DNA of 41,249 bases from Sulfuritalea sp. (GTDB lineage Bacteria; Pseudomonadota; Gammaproteobacteria; Burkholderiales; Rhodocyclaceae): NCBI GenBank assembly GCA_020048435.1, contig JAIFMO010000147.1, positions 4,577-45,825 on the forward strand, read 5' to 3'. Positions 24,511 to 40,959 of this stretch are shown piece by piece; positions within the stretch are counted from its first letter, which is position 1; every line of letters starts with the position of its first letter. The notes below the pieces were generated by a model. It did not search any database. It was not told the origin of the DNA and worked only from the letters and a program-made list of their open reading frames with translations. Made by a program: the position numbers and the translations under genes.

Positions 24511-26874
24511 ATGTTCCTTCACTTCCGCAAGAGTCTCGTTTTCGGCACCACGGTGGGGGTCGTTGGCGTCGCCTTGCTGATTGGCCTGCTTTTCAAACTT
24601 GTCGCAGCGGACTTTTCTTCAGAGCGCGCCGAGCGGAATGTAACCACGCACCTCGATCAACTGGTCGACACCATCGAGAGTACCGCCAGCGTTGCCTGTT
24701 TTGCCAAGGATGCCCAATTAGCCAAGGAACTGGTTAACGGCGTTATCAAGAACATCGAGGTGGCGCGCGTTACGATTACGGCGGACGGCGTGCCGTTGGC
24801 AAAGGCCGAGCGGCCGGCCGCATCTACGCGGGGTAGCGGCTTAATTACAACGCTCCCGACATTAAAGCGCACGCTGATGTCGCCTTTCGACGCTACTAAA
24901 GCGGTGGGTGAAATCAGCTTGGAGCCCAACTATCAGCACATGGAGCATGCCATTACCGAACAGGTGCGCTTTGTCGGCTTGCTGTTGGCGGTGCAACTTG
25001 TGGTGATCGCGGTTGCGGTTATGGGCGTTGTGTTCTGGGTTGTCGTGCGTCCCATCAAGGCCATGTCGGACCGGCTGCACCGCATGAATGCAACCGCCGG
25101 CGAGCAACTCGCCATCCCCGCGCGTCACGAGAACAATGAAATCGGTCGCTTGGCACTGGACATCAATGGCCTCGCCAACAAGCTTGTTCTCGCCCTGCGC
25201 GACGAGCACCAACTGCGTTTGCAACGTGAAATGGAAGAACGCAAGTATCGCGGCATTTTCGAGAACGCCGACTCGGGCATATTCATCGTGGATCGAAGCG
25301 GCCGGCTGACATCGTGGAATCATTCATTCTCCCGGCTGACCGCTTTGCCCACTGATGCGGCCAAGGCGCCCCCGCTGTGGGAATTGCCCTGGCGCGAGCC
25401 AGACATGATCACGACGCTGATCGATAGCTGCCTGGTTGATGACAGCACGCGAGAAGATGACTTTGAGTTGCTGCTTGGCGCCGAAGCCAGTTGTTGGCTG
25501 CATATTGCCGCCAGTCCCATCGGTCCTGAAACCGTTCAGGGCATCGTCAGCGATGTCACAACGCGCAAGCGCGCCGAAACCTCGGCCCGCGAAATGGCGG
25601 TAACTGATCCGCTCACTGGCTTGGGCAACCGCCCCGCGCTAGAGCAACACCTGTTGGAATCGATCCGCGCCGAGGAGCCCTTTGCCCTGATGATCGCCGA
25701 TCTCGACGGTTTCAAGCGCATCAACGATGCCATGGGCTTTCCAATTGGCGACCAGATTCTGGTTATTGCCGCAACTCGCTTGCAGGACTGCCTCAAGCAC
25801 AGCGACTGGCTGGCGCGCGCCGGCAGCGACGAATTCGCGATCATTCTCCCCGGCATCGGCACTGTCGAGGCGGCCAGCCGCATCGGTGAACGGGTGCTCG
25901 ATGCGCTCGGTCGTCCTTATGACATTCCTGACGCACCCGCCCTGCTGGGTGCCAGCATCGGTATCAGCTTATACCCCCGCGATGGCGGCGACCTGCCAAC
26001 CTTGCTGCGCAACAGTGAATTGGCGGTTGACCGGGCCCGCGCGGCGGGTGGCCGAAACTGTCAGTTCTTCGATGCACAAATGGTTGAAGCGGCCGCCCAG
26101 CGCCGCCGTCTTGAAGCTGATTTGCGCCACGCCATCGTGCGCAATGAATTCAGGCTCTATTACCAACCGATCATCGATCTGGCGTCCCATCGCATGATTG
26201 GTGCCGAGGCATTGATTCGCTGGCAACATCCGCAACGCGGGCTGGTGCCGCCCGATGAGTTCATCCCACTGGCCGAGGAGACCGGGTTTGTCATCGAGCT
26301 CGGCCTCTGGGTTGTCGAGGAAGCCTGCCGCCAGCTGGCGCTATGGCGCGCCGATGGACTCGATCTTTACCTCTCTCTCAATGTCTCGGCGCGACAGATT
26401 CCCGATAGTTTGCCGCTTTCGTTGCTGCTGGACATTTCCGGTCGCCACGGCATTCCGCCCAGCGCCCTCGCCCTCGAAATCACCGAAGGCGTGCTGATGG
26501 CCGACGCGACGCAGGGCATTGCCTGGCTTAGTGCCGTCCGCTCGGTGGGTTTTCGCACCTATCTCGACGACTTCGGCACCGGTTATTCGTCGCTGTCCTA
26601 TCTCAAGCGTTTCCCGATGAATGTGGTCAAGATCGACAAGTCCTTCGTGCGCGACATGGGCGAAGACAGCAGCGACCGCGCTCTGGTTTCGGCCATCATC
26701 GCAATGACCCGGAGCCTCGGACTGGCGGTGGTGGCCGAAGGTGTGGAAACCACTGCCCAGCTTGGCCTGCTGCGCGGCATGGGCTGTAATTACGGCCAAG
26801 GCTATTACTTCTCCCGGCCCCTTCCCGCCGCCGAGATTCCGGCCGCCCGGGCCCGTATCGACGCGGCGGGCTAA
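24511..26874 (+). CDS. membrane-anchored PAS-GGDEF-EAL protein
   Basis: Controls cyclic di-GMP. The 787 residues comprise a TM helix (about 9-30), a periplasmic CHASE-like domain (DFSSERAERNVTTHLDQL), a second TM (about 155-180), HAMP, PAS, GGDEF and EAL. The cyclase site is altered: AGSDEF (Gly438-Ser439-Asp440-Glu441-Phe442) instead of GGDEF, so cyclase activity may be reduced and the domain may serve as a GTP sensor. The EAL site is intact (E566AL, NVSARQ, EITEGV, DDFGTGYSSL, KIDKSFV, AEGVET), predicting phosphodiesterase activity. I start at ATG 24511, after the PstS-like stop. It converges with atpC, one base apart. Confidence 0.92.
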   Translation: MFLHFRKSLVFGTTVGVVGVALLIGLLFKLVAADFSSERAERNVTTHLDQLVDTIESTASVACFAKDAQLAKELVNGVIKNIEVARVTITADGVPLAKAERPAASTRGSGLITTLPTLKRTLMSPFDATKAVGEISLEPNYQHMEHAITEQVRFVGLLLAVQLVVIAVAVMGVVFWVVVRPIKAMSDRLHRMNATAGEQLAIPARHENNEIGRLALDINGLANKLVLALRDEHQLRLQREMEERKYRGIFENADSGIFIVDRSGRLTSWNHSFSRLTALPTDAAKAPPLWELPWREPDMITTLIDSCLVDDSTREDDFELLLGAEASCWLHIAASPIGPETVQGIVSDVTTRKRAETSAREMAVTDPLTGLGNRPALEQHLLESIRAEEPFALMIADLDGFKRINDAMGFPIGDQILVIAATRLQDCLKHSDWLARAGSDEFAIILPGIGTVEAASRIGERVLDALGRPYDIPDAPALLGASIGISLYPRDGGDLPTLLRNSELAVDRARAAGGRNCQFFDAQMVEAAAQRRRLEADLRHAIVRNEFRLYYQPIIDLASHRMIGAEALIRWQHPQRGLVPPDEFIPLAEETGFVIELGLWVVEEACRQLALWRADGLDLYLSLNVSARQIPDSLPLSLLLDISGRHGIPPSALALEITEGVLMADATQGIAWLSAVRSVGFRTYLDDFGTGYSSLSYLKRFPMNVVKIDKSFVRDMGEDSSDRALVSAIIAMTRSLGLAVVAEGVETTAQLGLLRGMGCNYGQGYYFSRPLPAAEIPAARARIDAAG

Positions 26875-26875
26875 A

Positions 26876-27301
26876 TCAGTGTATCTGCCGGCGGAGACGG
26901 TTGATGGCGGCCAGTTGGGCGACAGCTTCGGCCAGCTCGGACTGGGCGCGGGCGTAGTCGAGTTCAGCGCTACGGTTGGACAGCGCTTCTTCAGCGCGAC
27001 GCTTGGCATCGCTAGCCTTGACTTCATCGAGGTCGTGACCGCGGATGGCCGTGTCGGCCAGCACGGTAACCAGCCCCGGCTGCACTTCAAGGATGCCACC
27101 GGCGACAAAGATCAATTCCTCTTCGGTCTGGTTGGGTAACTTGAGGCGCACTGCGCCGGGACGAATGCGCGTCATCAGCGGCATGTGGCCGGGCAGGATG
27201 CCCAGTTCGCCAACTTCGCCCGGCAGGACGACGAACTCGGCCAGGCCGGAGAATATCTGCTCCTCGGCGCTGACGACATCGACGTGTACGGTGAGTGCCA
27301 T
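26876..27301 (-). CDS. atpC: ATP synthase F1 epsilon subunit
   Basis: Couples rotation in the F1 stalk and inhibits ATP hydrolysis. The 141 residues begin [17 protein letters not shown], contain [21 protein letters not shown] and end with a helical tail, a standard epsilon layout. It is the last gene of the atp operon and its stop is one base from the stop of the convergent GGDEF-EAL gene; no terminator was seen between them. Confidence 0.95.
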   Translation of the reverse strand: MALTVHVDVVSAEEQIFSGLAEFVVLPGEVGELGILPGHMPLMTRIRPGAVRLKLPNQTEEELIFVAGGILEVQPGLVTVLADTAIRGHDLDEVKASDAKRRAEEALSNRSAELDYARAQSELAEAVAQLAAINRLRRQIH

Positions 27302-27337
27302 GATCGGCGTCCTCTCAGTGAAGGCTTATTGGCGGGC

Positions 27338-29634
<2,297 letters not shown>

Positions 29635-29644
29635 GTTCGGTCCT

Positions 29645-31183
29645 TTAGGCCCAGTTCTTCTTGAACTCGGAGACAGCGCCGGTCAGCAGCGCCTCGGCAT
29701 CCTTATCGATATCCTTGGTCGTCGCGATCTTGCTCATCAACCCGGCGTGGCTTTGCTTCATGTAGGTATGCAGCGCCGACTCGAAAGCAAGAATCTTGTT
29801 GGTCGGGACATCGTCAAGATAACCGCCGTTGACCGCGAACAGAGACACCGCCATCTCGGATACCGACAGCGGCGCGTATTGGCTCTGCTTCATCAGTTCT
29901 GTGACACGGCGACCACGTTCGAGTTGTTTGCGGGTGGTGTCGTCAAGATCGGAAGCGAATTGGGCGAAGGCCGCGAGTTCGCGGTACTGCGCGAGCGCGA
30001 GACGGACACCGCCGCCCAGCTTCTTAATGACCTTGGTTTGAGCCGCGCCGCCGACACGCGACACCGAAACGCCGGCGTTGATGGCGGGACGGATGCCGGA
30101 GTTGAAGAGGTCGGTTTCGAGGAATATCTGGCCGTCAGTAATCGAGATGACGTTGGTCGGCACGAAGGCGGAGACGTCGCCGGCCTGGGTTTCGATCACC
30201 GGCAGCGCCGTCAGCGAGCCGGTCTTGCCCTTGATCTCTCCGTTGGTAAACCGCTCGACCCACTCTTCGGAAACGCGCGCGGCGCGTTCGAGCAGTCGCG
30301 AGTGCAGGTAGAAGACGTCGCCTGGATAGGCTTCGCGGCCCGGCGGTCGGCGCAGCAACAGCGAGATCTGGCGATAGGCCCAAGCCTGCTTGGTCAAGTC
30401 GTCGTAAATGATGAGGGCGTCCTGGCCACGGTCGCGGAAGTACTCGCCCATGGTGCAACCGGTGTAGGGAGCGATGAACTGCATCGCGGCCGAGTCGGAG
30501 GCCGTGGCGGCGACGACGATGGTGTATTCCATCGCGCCGTACTCTTCAAGCTTGCGCACCACGTTGACGACCGTCGAAGCCTTTTGGCCGACCGCCACGT
30601 AGATGCAGATCATGTTCTGACCCTTTTGATTGATGATGGTGTCCACAGCCACCGCGGTCTTGCCGGTCTGACGGTCGCCAATGATCAACTCGCGCTGGCC
30701 GCGGCCGATGGGCACCATGGCGTCGATGGCCTTGAGACCGGTTTGCACCGGCTGCGACACGGACTTGCGCCAGATCACGCCTGGCGCAACCTTTTCGATC
30801 TTGTCGGTGAGTTTGGCGTTGATCGGACCCTTGCCATCAATGGGATGACCCAGGGAGTTCACCACGCGGCCGAGCAGTTCGGGGCCGACCGGCACCTCGA
30901 GAATGCGACCGGTACATTTGACGATGTCGCCCTCGGTGATGTGCTCGTAGTCGCCCAGCACCACGGCGCCGACGGAATCGCGCTCAAGGTTGAGGGCCAT
31001 GCCGAAGGTGTTGCCGGGGAATTCCAGCATCTCGCCCTGCATGACATCGGTGAGGCCATGGACGCGGCAGATGCCGTCGGTCACGGAAACGACGGTACCC
31101 TGCGCGCGCAGTTCGGCGCCAACTTGCAGGTTCTGGATCTTGTTCTTGATCAGTTCGCTAATTTCGGAAGGATTGAGCTGCAT
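29645..31183 (-). CDS. atpA: ATP synthase F1 alpha subunit
   Basis: Non-catalytic nucleotide-binding subunit. The ATG at 31183, with GGAG six bases before it, gives 512 residues starting [16 protein letters not shown]; an in-frame TTG four codons earlier overlaps that ribosome site and is rejected. The P-loop is [14 protein letters not shown], and [16 protein letters not shown] with [18 protein letters not shown] is the family signature. Order and spacing are normal. Confidence 0.97.
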   Translation of the reverse strand: MQLNPSEISELIKNKIQNLQVGAELRAQGTVVSVTDGICRVHGLTDVMQGEMLEFPGNTFGMALNLERDSVGAVVLGDYEHITEGDIVKCTGRILEVPVGPELLGRVVNSLGHPIDGKGPINAKLTDKIEKVAPGVIWRKSVSQPVQTGLKAIDAMVPIGRGQRELIIGDRQTGKTAVAVDTIINQKGQNMICIYVAVGQKASTVVNVVRKLEEYGAMEYTIVVAATASDSAAMQFIAPYTGCTMGEYFRDRGQDALIIYDDLTKQAWAYRQISLLLRRPPGREAYPGDVFYLHSRLLERAARVSEEWVERFTNGEIKGKTGSLTALPVIETQAGDVSAFVPTNVISITDGQIFLETDLFNSGIRPAINAGVSVSRVGGAAQTKVIKKLGGGVRLALAQYRELAAFAQFASDLDDTTRKQLERGRRVTELMKQSQYAPLSVSEMAVSLFAVNGGYLDDVPTNKILAFESALHTYMKQSHAGLMSKIATTKDIDKDAEALLTGAVSEFKKNWA

Positions 31184-31204
31184 GTTTAGCTCCAAAGTTT
31201 CTCT

Positions 31205-31750
31205 TTAAGTCCGCAGGGCCGTCGCCATGGCGGCAAGCTTGCCGCGCACGGAGGCATCCAGGACCTGGTCGCCAACCACCACGCGGACGCCGCCGATCAA
31301 CTCGGGATCGAGCTTGATTTCGGCACTCAGTCTTGTCGTGAAATGGGCTTCCAGTTCGGTAAGCAGTTTTTGCCGCTGGGCATCGTCGAGTGGGAACGCG
31401 CTATAGACGACGGCCTCCTTGACGCCTTCCTCGGTGTCCTTGAGGGACTCGAAAAAGGCGGCGACTTCGGGCAATACACCGAGGCGTTCGTTGTCGGCCA
31501 GCGCATGGATGAAATTGACCACGTCGCCCTCGTTGCATTTCACCGCGCCACCGAGCAGCGAGACAACCAGATCCGCCTTCTTTGCCGTGGTCAGGTTGGG
31601 ATTGCCCAGGCAGGCCGCTACCTCGGCGTTGCCGGCGATGGCGGACAACTGGCCAAGAAGATCGGACCACTGACCCAGCTTGCCCTGCTCCTTGGCCAGG
31701 CGGAACACCGCCTCGGCATAGGGACGCGCGATGGTGACGAGTTCGGCCAT
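31205..31750 (-). CDS. atpH: ATP synthase F1 delta subunit
   Basis: Peripheral stalk subunit linking F1 to the b dimer. The 181 residues begin ELVTIARPYAEAVFRLA and end with ELIGGVRVVVGDQVLDASV and a short tail, as usual for OSCP/delta proteins. Four bases separate it from atpF and its stop precedes atpA by about 20 bases. Confidence 0.95.
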   Translation of the reverse strand: MAELVTIARPYAEAVFRLAKEQGKLGQWSDLLGQLSAIAGNAEVAACLGNPNLTTAKKADLVVSLLGGAVKCNEGDVVNFIHALADNERLGVLPEVAAFFESLKDTEEGVKEAVVYSAFPLDDAQRQKLLTELEAHFTTRLSAEIKLDPELIGGVRVVVGDQVLDASVRGKLAAMATALRT

Positions 31751-31754
31751 CTTG

Positions 31755-32225
31755 TCAGAGTTCCTGTTTCAGGCCAGCCAGCATGTCCGCATGGGCGGCG
31801 GCATTGACCTCGCGGCGCAGGATTTTCTCGGCACCGGCCACAGCCAGCTCAGCCACGCGGTCACGCAGCGCAGAGCGGGCACGCTCGACATCCTGCTCGA
31901 GTTCGGCCATCTTGCCGGCATAGACCTTCTCGGCTTCACCCCGGGAAGCCGCCTTGGCTTCCTCGATGATCTGCATGCCGCGCTTGTCGGCCTCAGTCAT
32001 GATGGCGGCTGCCTTTTCCTTGGCTTCGCGAATAGTGTCGGCGGAACGCTTGGCTGCAAGTTCCAGATCGTGTTTACCCCGCTCGCCAGCCGCGAGGCCG
32101 TCGGCAATCAGCTGCTGGCGGTCGGCCATCGCCTTGTTCAGCGGCGGCCACACATATTTCATCGTGATCCAGATGAACAGGGCGAACCATATCATCTGAC
32201 CGATGAGAGTTGCGTTGATGCTCAC
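31755..32225 (-). CDS. atpF: ATP synthase Fo subunit b
   Basis: Membrane-anchored peripheral stalk. 156 residues: one N-terminal membrane helix (NATLIGQMIWFALFIWITMK) then a long charged helix likely to form a coiled coil with AAA/E-rich heptads to ILRREVNAAAHADML. There is one copy only, so the stalk is a b2 homodimer. Confidence 0.95.
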   Translation of the reverse strand: MSINATLIGQMIWFALFIWITMKYVWPPLNKAMADRQQLIADGLAAGERGKHDLELAAKRSADTIREAKEKAAAIMTEADKRGMQIIEEAKAASRGEAEKVYAGKMAELEQDVERARSALRDRVAELAVAGAEKILRREVNAAAHADMLAGLKQEL

Positions 32226-32258
32226 GCTAACCTCCTGTCAGGTGGGAAACGTCGAGAA

Positions 32259-32537
<279 letters not shown>

Positions 32538-32603
32538 CTAGTTAAGGCAGTGGGTTAATTGAAAATGAGTTGAAGACTTTGAATTCGAGAATATCAGTGG
32601 CAA

Positions 32604-33777
<1,174 letters not shown>

Positions 33778-33798
33778 GGCGAACCAAAAAGAGGCGAA

Positions 33799-33827
33799 AT
33801 GTTAGCGGATTACAGTGTCAGCGTCAA
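33799..33827 (-). promoter_or_regulatory. sigma-70 promoter of the atp operon
   Basis: On the minus strand TTGACG (33827-33822) and TAACAT (33804-33799) are separated by exactly 17 bases. The inferred start is near 33792, about 15 bases before the atpI ATG at 33777. Confidence 0.7.
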
Positions 33828-33985
33828 GAAGTTGTGCAAGTGCACACACGGTAAATTTGTTCTCCCCCAAATGATCAAGCAGATTGTTGGCGAGACGCAT
33901 TATCGGCATTATGTAGCAGCCACCCCAAGCCTCCGCCCGCCTGCCCGATCACAATACCGCTGTCTTCAACGAACAGGGGCTCATC

Positions 33986-34420
33986 ATGGCCGAACTGCAC
34001 GTCGTCACCGCCCTGGTCGCCAAGCGTGGCGAGATTGCCGGGCTCATCGAACACCACAAGAAGGCGATAGCGCAGCTATCGGGTGACTTGAGCCACGTCG
34101 CTGCCACCCTCAAGCTGTTCGCCCCGGAATTGGACCTCCGCACGCTGCGGCCCAAGGAGCACCGGGAGCGTAACCGCTACTTCCGGCCCGGCGAATGCCA
34201 GCGAATGGTTCTGGATATATTCCGCGATGCTGCCAGCGCCGCGCTCAGCAGTCGTCAGATTAGCGAGGCGCTGGTCGCCCGCAAAGGCCTGGATCCCTCG
34301 CCGGCGATGATCGAGCAGATGCAGAAGAATGCCATCGCTGTAGTTCGCCGACTGGAGCGGTCAGCAACGCTGGCGCCCGCCGGCCGCAACGGGCACGGCG
34401 CTACCTGGAAGGTGGCGTAA
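33986..34420 (+). CDS. conserved hypothetical protein, HTH-like C terminus
   Basis: A 144-residue soluble protein not assigned to a named family. An N-terminal helical part (VTALVAKRGEIAGLIEHHKK, QLSGDLSHVAATLKLF) looks like a coiled coil; after a charged linker (LRPKEHRERNRYF) comes RMVLDIFRDAASAALSSRQI then SEALVARKGL, reminiscent of a winged-helix domain. GGGG precedes the ATG. It diverges from the atp operon and lies in a small accessory stretch before the IS remnant. Confidence 0.7.
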   Translation: MAELHVVTALVAKRGEIAGLIEHHKKAIAQLSGDLSHVAATLKLFAPELDLRTLRPKEHRERNRYFRPGECQRMVLDIFRDAASAALSSRQISEALVARKGLDPSPAMIEQMQKNAIAVVRRLERSATLAPAGRNGHGATWKVA

Positions 34421-34449
34421 GCGCCTCGGGCGGGTTCCTCAGCCTGCGG

Positions 34450-34464
34450 CGTTACCGTGTAACG
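34450..34464. promoter_or_regulatory. palindrome CGTTAC-N3-GTAACG, site 1
   Basis: Perfect 6-bp arms around CGT, overlapping the stop codon of the small gene at 34452-34688. Confidence 0.6.
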
Positions 34465-34688
34465 GAGAAGCACGCATCCCCCGCGGGCGTATCCAACGCC
34501 AGGGGCCGTAGCACCTCATCGTCGGCCGCCGTGGTCAGCCGTTCGATCATTTCTCGCTTCGTTACACCGTAACGCCTTGCCAGATGTTCGAGCGCCAAGT
34601 CGGTCGCGCTCCGGATCCACGTGTTCAGCCGACGATCACCCCGCCGCACCCGATAGGCGGTCTGTCTTTCCGCCGCTGTCTTTGCCAT
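34452..34688 (-). CDS. small putative DNA-binding protein
   Basis: 78 residues, basic N terminus (MAKTAAERQTAYRVRRGDRR) followed by LNTWIRSATDLALEHLARRY and GVTKREMIERL, a layout suggesting a ribbon-helix-helix or helix-turn-helix protein of small accessory regions. The family has no function that I can name. GGGGAGG lies six bases before the ATG. Three copies of CGTTAC-N3-GTAACG lie in and around it: before the start, inside the codons for RYGVT, and across the stop. A self-controlling regulator is an inference from this arrangement. Confidence 0.72.
   Translation of the reverse strand: MAKTAAERQTAYRVRRGDRRLNTWIRSATDLALEHLARRYGVTKREMIERLTTAADDEVLRPLALDTPAGDACFSVTR
34560..34574. promoter_or_regulatory. 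palindrome CGTTAC-N3-GTAACG, site 2
   Basis: Perfect arms around ACC, inside the coding sequence for the small protein. Confidence 0.55.
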
Positions 34689-34703
34689 CGAACCTCCCCT
34701 GCC

Positions 34704-34718
34704 CGTTACGCTGTAACG
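34704..34718. promoter_or_regulatory. palindrome CGTTAC-N3-GTAACG, site 3
   Basis: Perfect arms around GCT, 16 bases upstream of the small gene's ATG, the most natural operator position. Confidence 0.6.
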
Positions 34719-34722
34719 TGGC

Positions 34723-35598
34723 TTACAGCGCTAGCGCTTCGCCCAAACGATGGTTTCCCTGCCAATATCCGCACCAGTCGCGGCTGACCAGGGCGCGGGC
34801 GCACTTGGTCACGATGTCGAGGAAGATGTGGCCGTTGGACCAGCGCCGGGTGTCCTCACGGTAGGCGATCTCGTTGGCGTAGTTGTCCAGGTACTTCGGC
34901 GCCAGCTTGTGCATATTCAAGACTATGGTTCACCCGGCGGACATCGTACTTGGCATGCAGCAGGTCGTAGGCATCCGATTCGTCGGCGCAGATTACCGAC
35001 CCCTTGGCGATATAGGTGGGCGCGAACCGGCCAATGTCGGCTTGGTTCTCCTTCTTCATGATGAAGGTCAGGGTCCGTTCCGCGCCCACCTTGCCGCTGC
35101 GCTCGGTTTCCTCGTCGGTGTAGTTCTGGCGCATCACCAGAATGCAGCGCTTGTCCGGATCCTGGTTCTCCGCCAGGCGCAGGTCGACGCGGTCTTCCTT
35201 GCGGTTCTCCGGGCGCACGGTCCCGCCGACATAGGCGCCATCGATGTGGACGCTGCCGGCCAGCGCCGACTCGTTACGCCCGATCAGCAGGCTTTCGCGG
35301 ATCTTGTGGATCAGCACATACGCCGTCTTGTGCTGAACGCCCAAGTCGCGCGCCATTTGCAGGGCGGAAATGCCCTTCACCGCATTGACGAAGAGGCTGA
35401 CCGCCGCCAGGTAGATGCGCAGCGGCAGTTTGTGAAACGCGAAGATCGTCCCGGACGTCACCGAGAAATCCTTACGGCAGGCGATGCAGCGCCAGAGCTT
35501 GCGGCTGGCCTTGAAGTAGTGCCGATGCACGGTGCCGCAATGCGGGCAGACCACCTCGTCGCCCTCGCCCCAGCGCAGAGAAGAAAGTGAATGGACAT
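34723..35598 (-). pseudogene. IS1595-family (ISXO2-like) transposase remnant
   Basis: Starts at 35598 (MSIHFLL), then shifts frame at about 35578 to LRWGEGDEVVCPHCGT, a zinc ribbon (CPHC, CIAC), a helix-turn-helix region (ISALQMARDLGVQHKTA) and the DDE core opening HIDGAYVGG with the second Asp in ICADESDAYDLL. A second break after VNHSLEY near 34920 skips the region that should hold the NQAES-type catalytic Glu, and resumes as HKLAPKYLDNYANEIAYRED to a TAA at 34723. Two deletions thus inactivate it. Clear terminal repeats were not found. Confidence 0.82.
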
Positions 35599-35910
35599 GA
35601 CTGGCTCACGGCTTGGGTTGGTGTGAGTCAGCTTACGAAACGCCAGGCTCATCAAGTGAGCCCTACGAAAAAATCTGGACCGAAATATCGGGACGTATAA
35701 CTCATTGATTTAGCTTGGGGTACCTGCTACATAATGCCGCTGTAGTTGACGTAACAATTGAAAACCCCGGTGGCCGTTGATGGCTAACTGGAGACAGCCA
35801 GCACATTCATCGAAGCAGCGAAGCGTCATCTGCTGCGCCGCACAACGAAATATCAATCACAAAATCCGGGTAGCCGAACTTACAGAAAGAATATTGCCCT
35901 AAGCGAACTG
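35599..35910. other. no gene seen; flank of the IS remnant
   Basis: Lower in GC than its surroundings. It has a small hairpin, GGCTCA-TCAAG-TGAGCC at 35646-35662, and a promoter-like pair TTGATT (35705) and TACATA (35728) 17 bases apart on the plus strand that faces no gene. No reading frame, tRNA or riboswitch was recognised. Confidence 0.5.
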
Positions 35911-36480
35911 TCAGAACAGTTCGATCTCGCCGCCGCTGCTTTCAACTTCCTGCATGCGGGCGTGCATGTAGGTTTCCAGGGCTTCCTGCACGGTGGCGCC
36001 GTTGAGCACCGCCTCGAACATGGCGCGCTCTTCGGCCATGGTGTACTTGGTGATGATCGTTCCCTGCAGATCGACCCATTCTTCGGGCCGATAACGCTTG
36101 CTCTGGTCGGATACCAGCGCCGACAACCCGGCCAGGCCATGGCAGACATGGTCGAGGCGCTGCACCAGCTTGTCGTAAAACTGGAAGGCGACGATGGCGT
36201 GATGAACTTTTTCCGCCACCAGACGGGTGTTGTCCTGAATTTCCACCTTGACCAGGCCGTTGCCAACGGTATCGGGCAAGGTGCCGACGGCGGCATCGAT
36301 CAGTTGGAGGGTGTTGGCCAGCGAGGTGAACGTATCGGTGAGCACCTCGACTGAACTGTTCGAATCCTTCATCGCGGCCTCAACCTGGCCGGCCGCGAGT
36401 TCGAGCATCAACACGGTCTCGCGCACTTGGCTCCAATCAAGATCGGGCGAACCGGCGCGTGATTTTTTTTCGAGGGTCAT
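35911..36480 (-). CDS. conserved hypothetical protein, helical, CheZ-like phrase
   Basis: A 189-residue, almost wholly helical, acidic, cytoplasmic protein. The phrase IVAFQFYDKLVQRLDHV resembles the D/E-Q helix of chemotaxis phosphatases and of helical bundle domains in chemoreceptors, but the rest does not let me call it CheZ. The C terminus MQEVESSGGEIELF is acidic and ends in Phe. AGGACA precedes the ATG at 36480. It follows 36545-37033 on the same strand with a gap of about 64 bases, so a shared transcript is possible. Confidence 0.72.
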   Translation of the reverse strand: MTLEKKSRAGSPDLDWSQVRETVLMLELAAGQVEAAMKDSNSSVEVLTDTFTSLANTLQLIDAAVGTLPDTVGNGLVKVEIQDNTRLVAEKVHHAIVAFQFYDKLVQRLDHVCHGLAGLSALVSDQSKRYRPEEWVDLQGTIITKYTMAEERAMFEAVLNGATVQEALETYMHARMQEVESSGGEIELF

Positions 36481-36544
36481 GAGCTTGCGTGTCCTGTACG
36501 GGCGGAAGGCGTGGTGGCCATATTATCACCACGCCCGTCGCTCG

Positions 36545-37033
36545 TTAATCCGGCTTGCCGCCCTTGATGAAATGGACGGGAAATACAGCCTCGGGCCCCG
36601 CGGTCTTGATCGGCGTGTGCTCGTAATCGGGCATCTGGACGTCGATGCCGGCGGCCTGCACCAGTTTCTGGATCAATAGCTGAATCTGGTCGGTGTACCA
36701 GTCTTCCTCGACGCGGGTAGGCATGTAACGGAGGTCGCGAACGCTGGCGGGCACGTCCTCGGGGTTGATCACCTCGTTGGCGGCATAGGCGGCCGAGAAG
36801 AAGGGGCCGGCGATAAAGCGCATCTGCCAGTCACCATCGTCGTCGGGTTCGATGATGAAGACGCGCGCGCCTTCGGCGGTCTGGTTCTCGTCGTCGGTGA
36901 GGTCACCGAACACGGGCACGGCGGCAAAGACCGGTTGCTTGCGCTGCATGACGAAGGCAACGGCTTCCATGAACGTCAGGCGCTCGTCCGGCACTTGCTC
37001 AATCGCGTCTGGGGGGGTGTTTTCGGTAGTCAT
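36545..37033 (-). CDS. conserved hypothetical acidic protein
   Basis: I do not recognise this 162-residue soluble, acidic protein. Features seen: LTFMEAVAFVMQRKQPVFAA, an Asp-rich turn (EPDDDGDWQMRF), and the C-terminal stretch EEDWYTDQIQLLIQKLVQAA. The ATG at 37033, preceded by GAGGA at seven bases, is preferred to a TTG at 37165 that would overlap metH. It starts 46 bases after the metH stop and is likely read with it. Confidence 0.72.
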   Translation of the reverse strand: MTTENTPPDAIEQVPDERLTFMEAVAFVMQRKQPVFAAVPVFGDLTDDENQTAEGARVFIIEPDDDGDWQMRFIAGPFFSAAYAANEVINPEDVPASVRDLRYMPTRVEEDWYTDQIQLLIQKLVQAAGIDVQMPDYEHTPIKTAGPEAVFPVHFIKGGKPD

Positions 37034-37079
37034 CGGGCAGGTCCTCGGGGCGGGATAGCGAAGTATGGTCGCGGGATGC

Positions 37080-40826
<3,747 letters not shown>

Positions 40827-40959
40827 GAGGGAACTCTTCGGAAAGTAAAGGTGTTTCGTCCCGGATTCCTGCGGGTTGGCGTGTGCGCGTGCAGCCGGTT
40901 CGCTATTGTCTTACGTCTTGGCCCGGTGGAGTGCACCCGGGGCGTTTCATCGGTGGGAA
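40827..40959 (-). other. metH leader without a recognised riboswitch
   Basis: About 130 bases before the metH ATG up to the long hairpin. GAGGG beside the ATG is too close for an ideal Shine-Dalgarno. I compared it by eye to cobalamin, SAM and SAH riboswitch cores and saw no convincing match. A -10-like TAAGAC is present but no -35. Confidence 0.45.

Noticed and set aside
34727-34738. AGCGCTAGCGCT palindrome taken at first as another dispersed-repeat copy
   Set aside because: It shares only the CGCTAGCG centre and lacks the GCCGTAC and CCGAC-T flanks.
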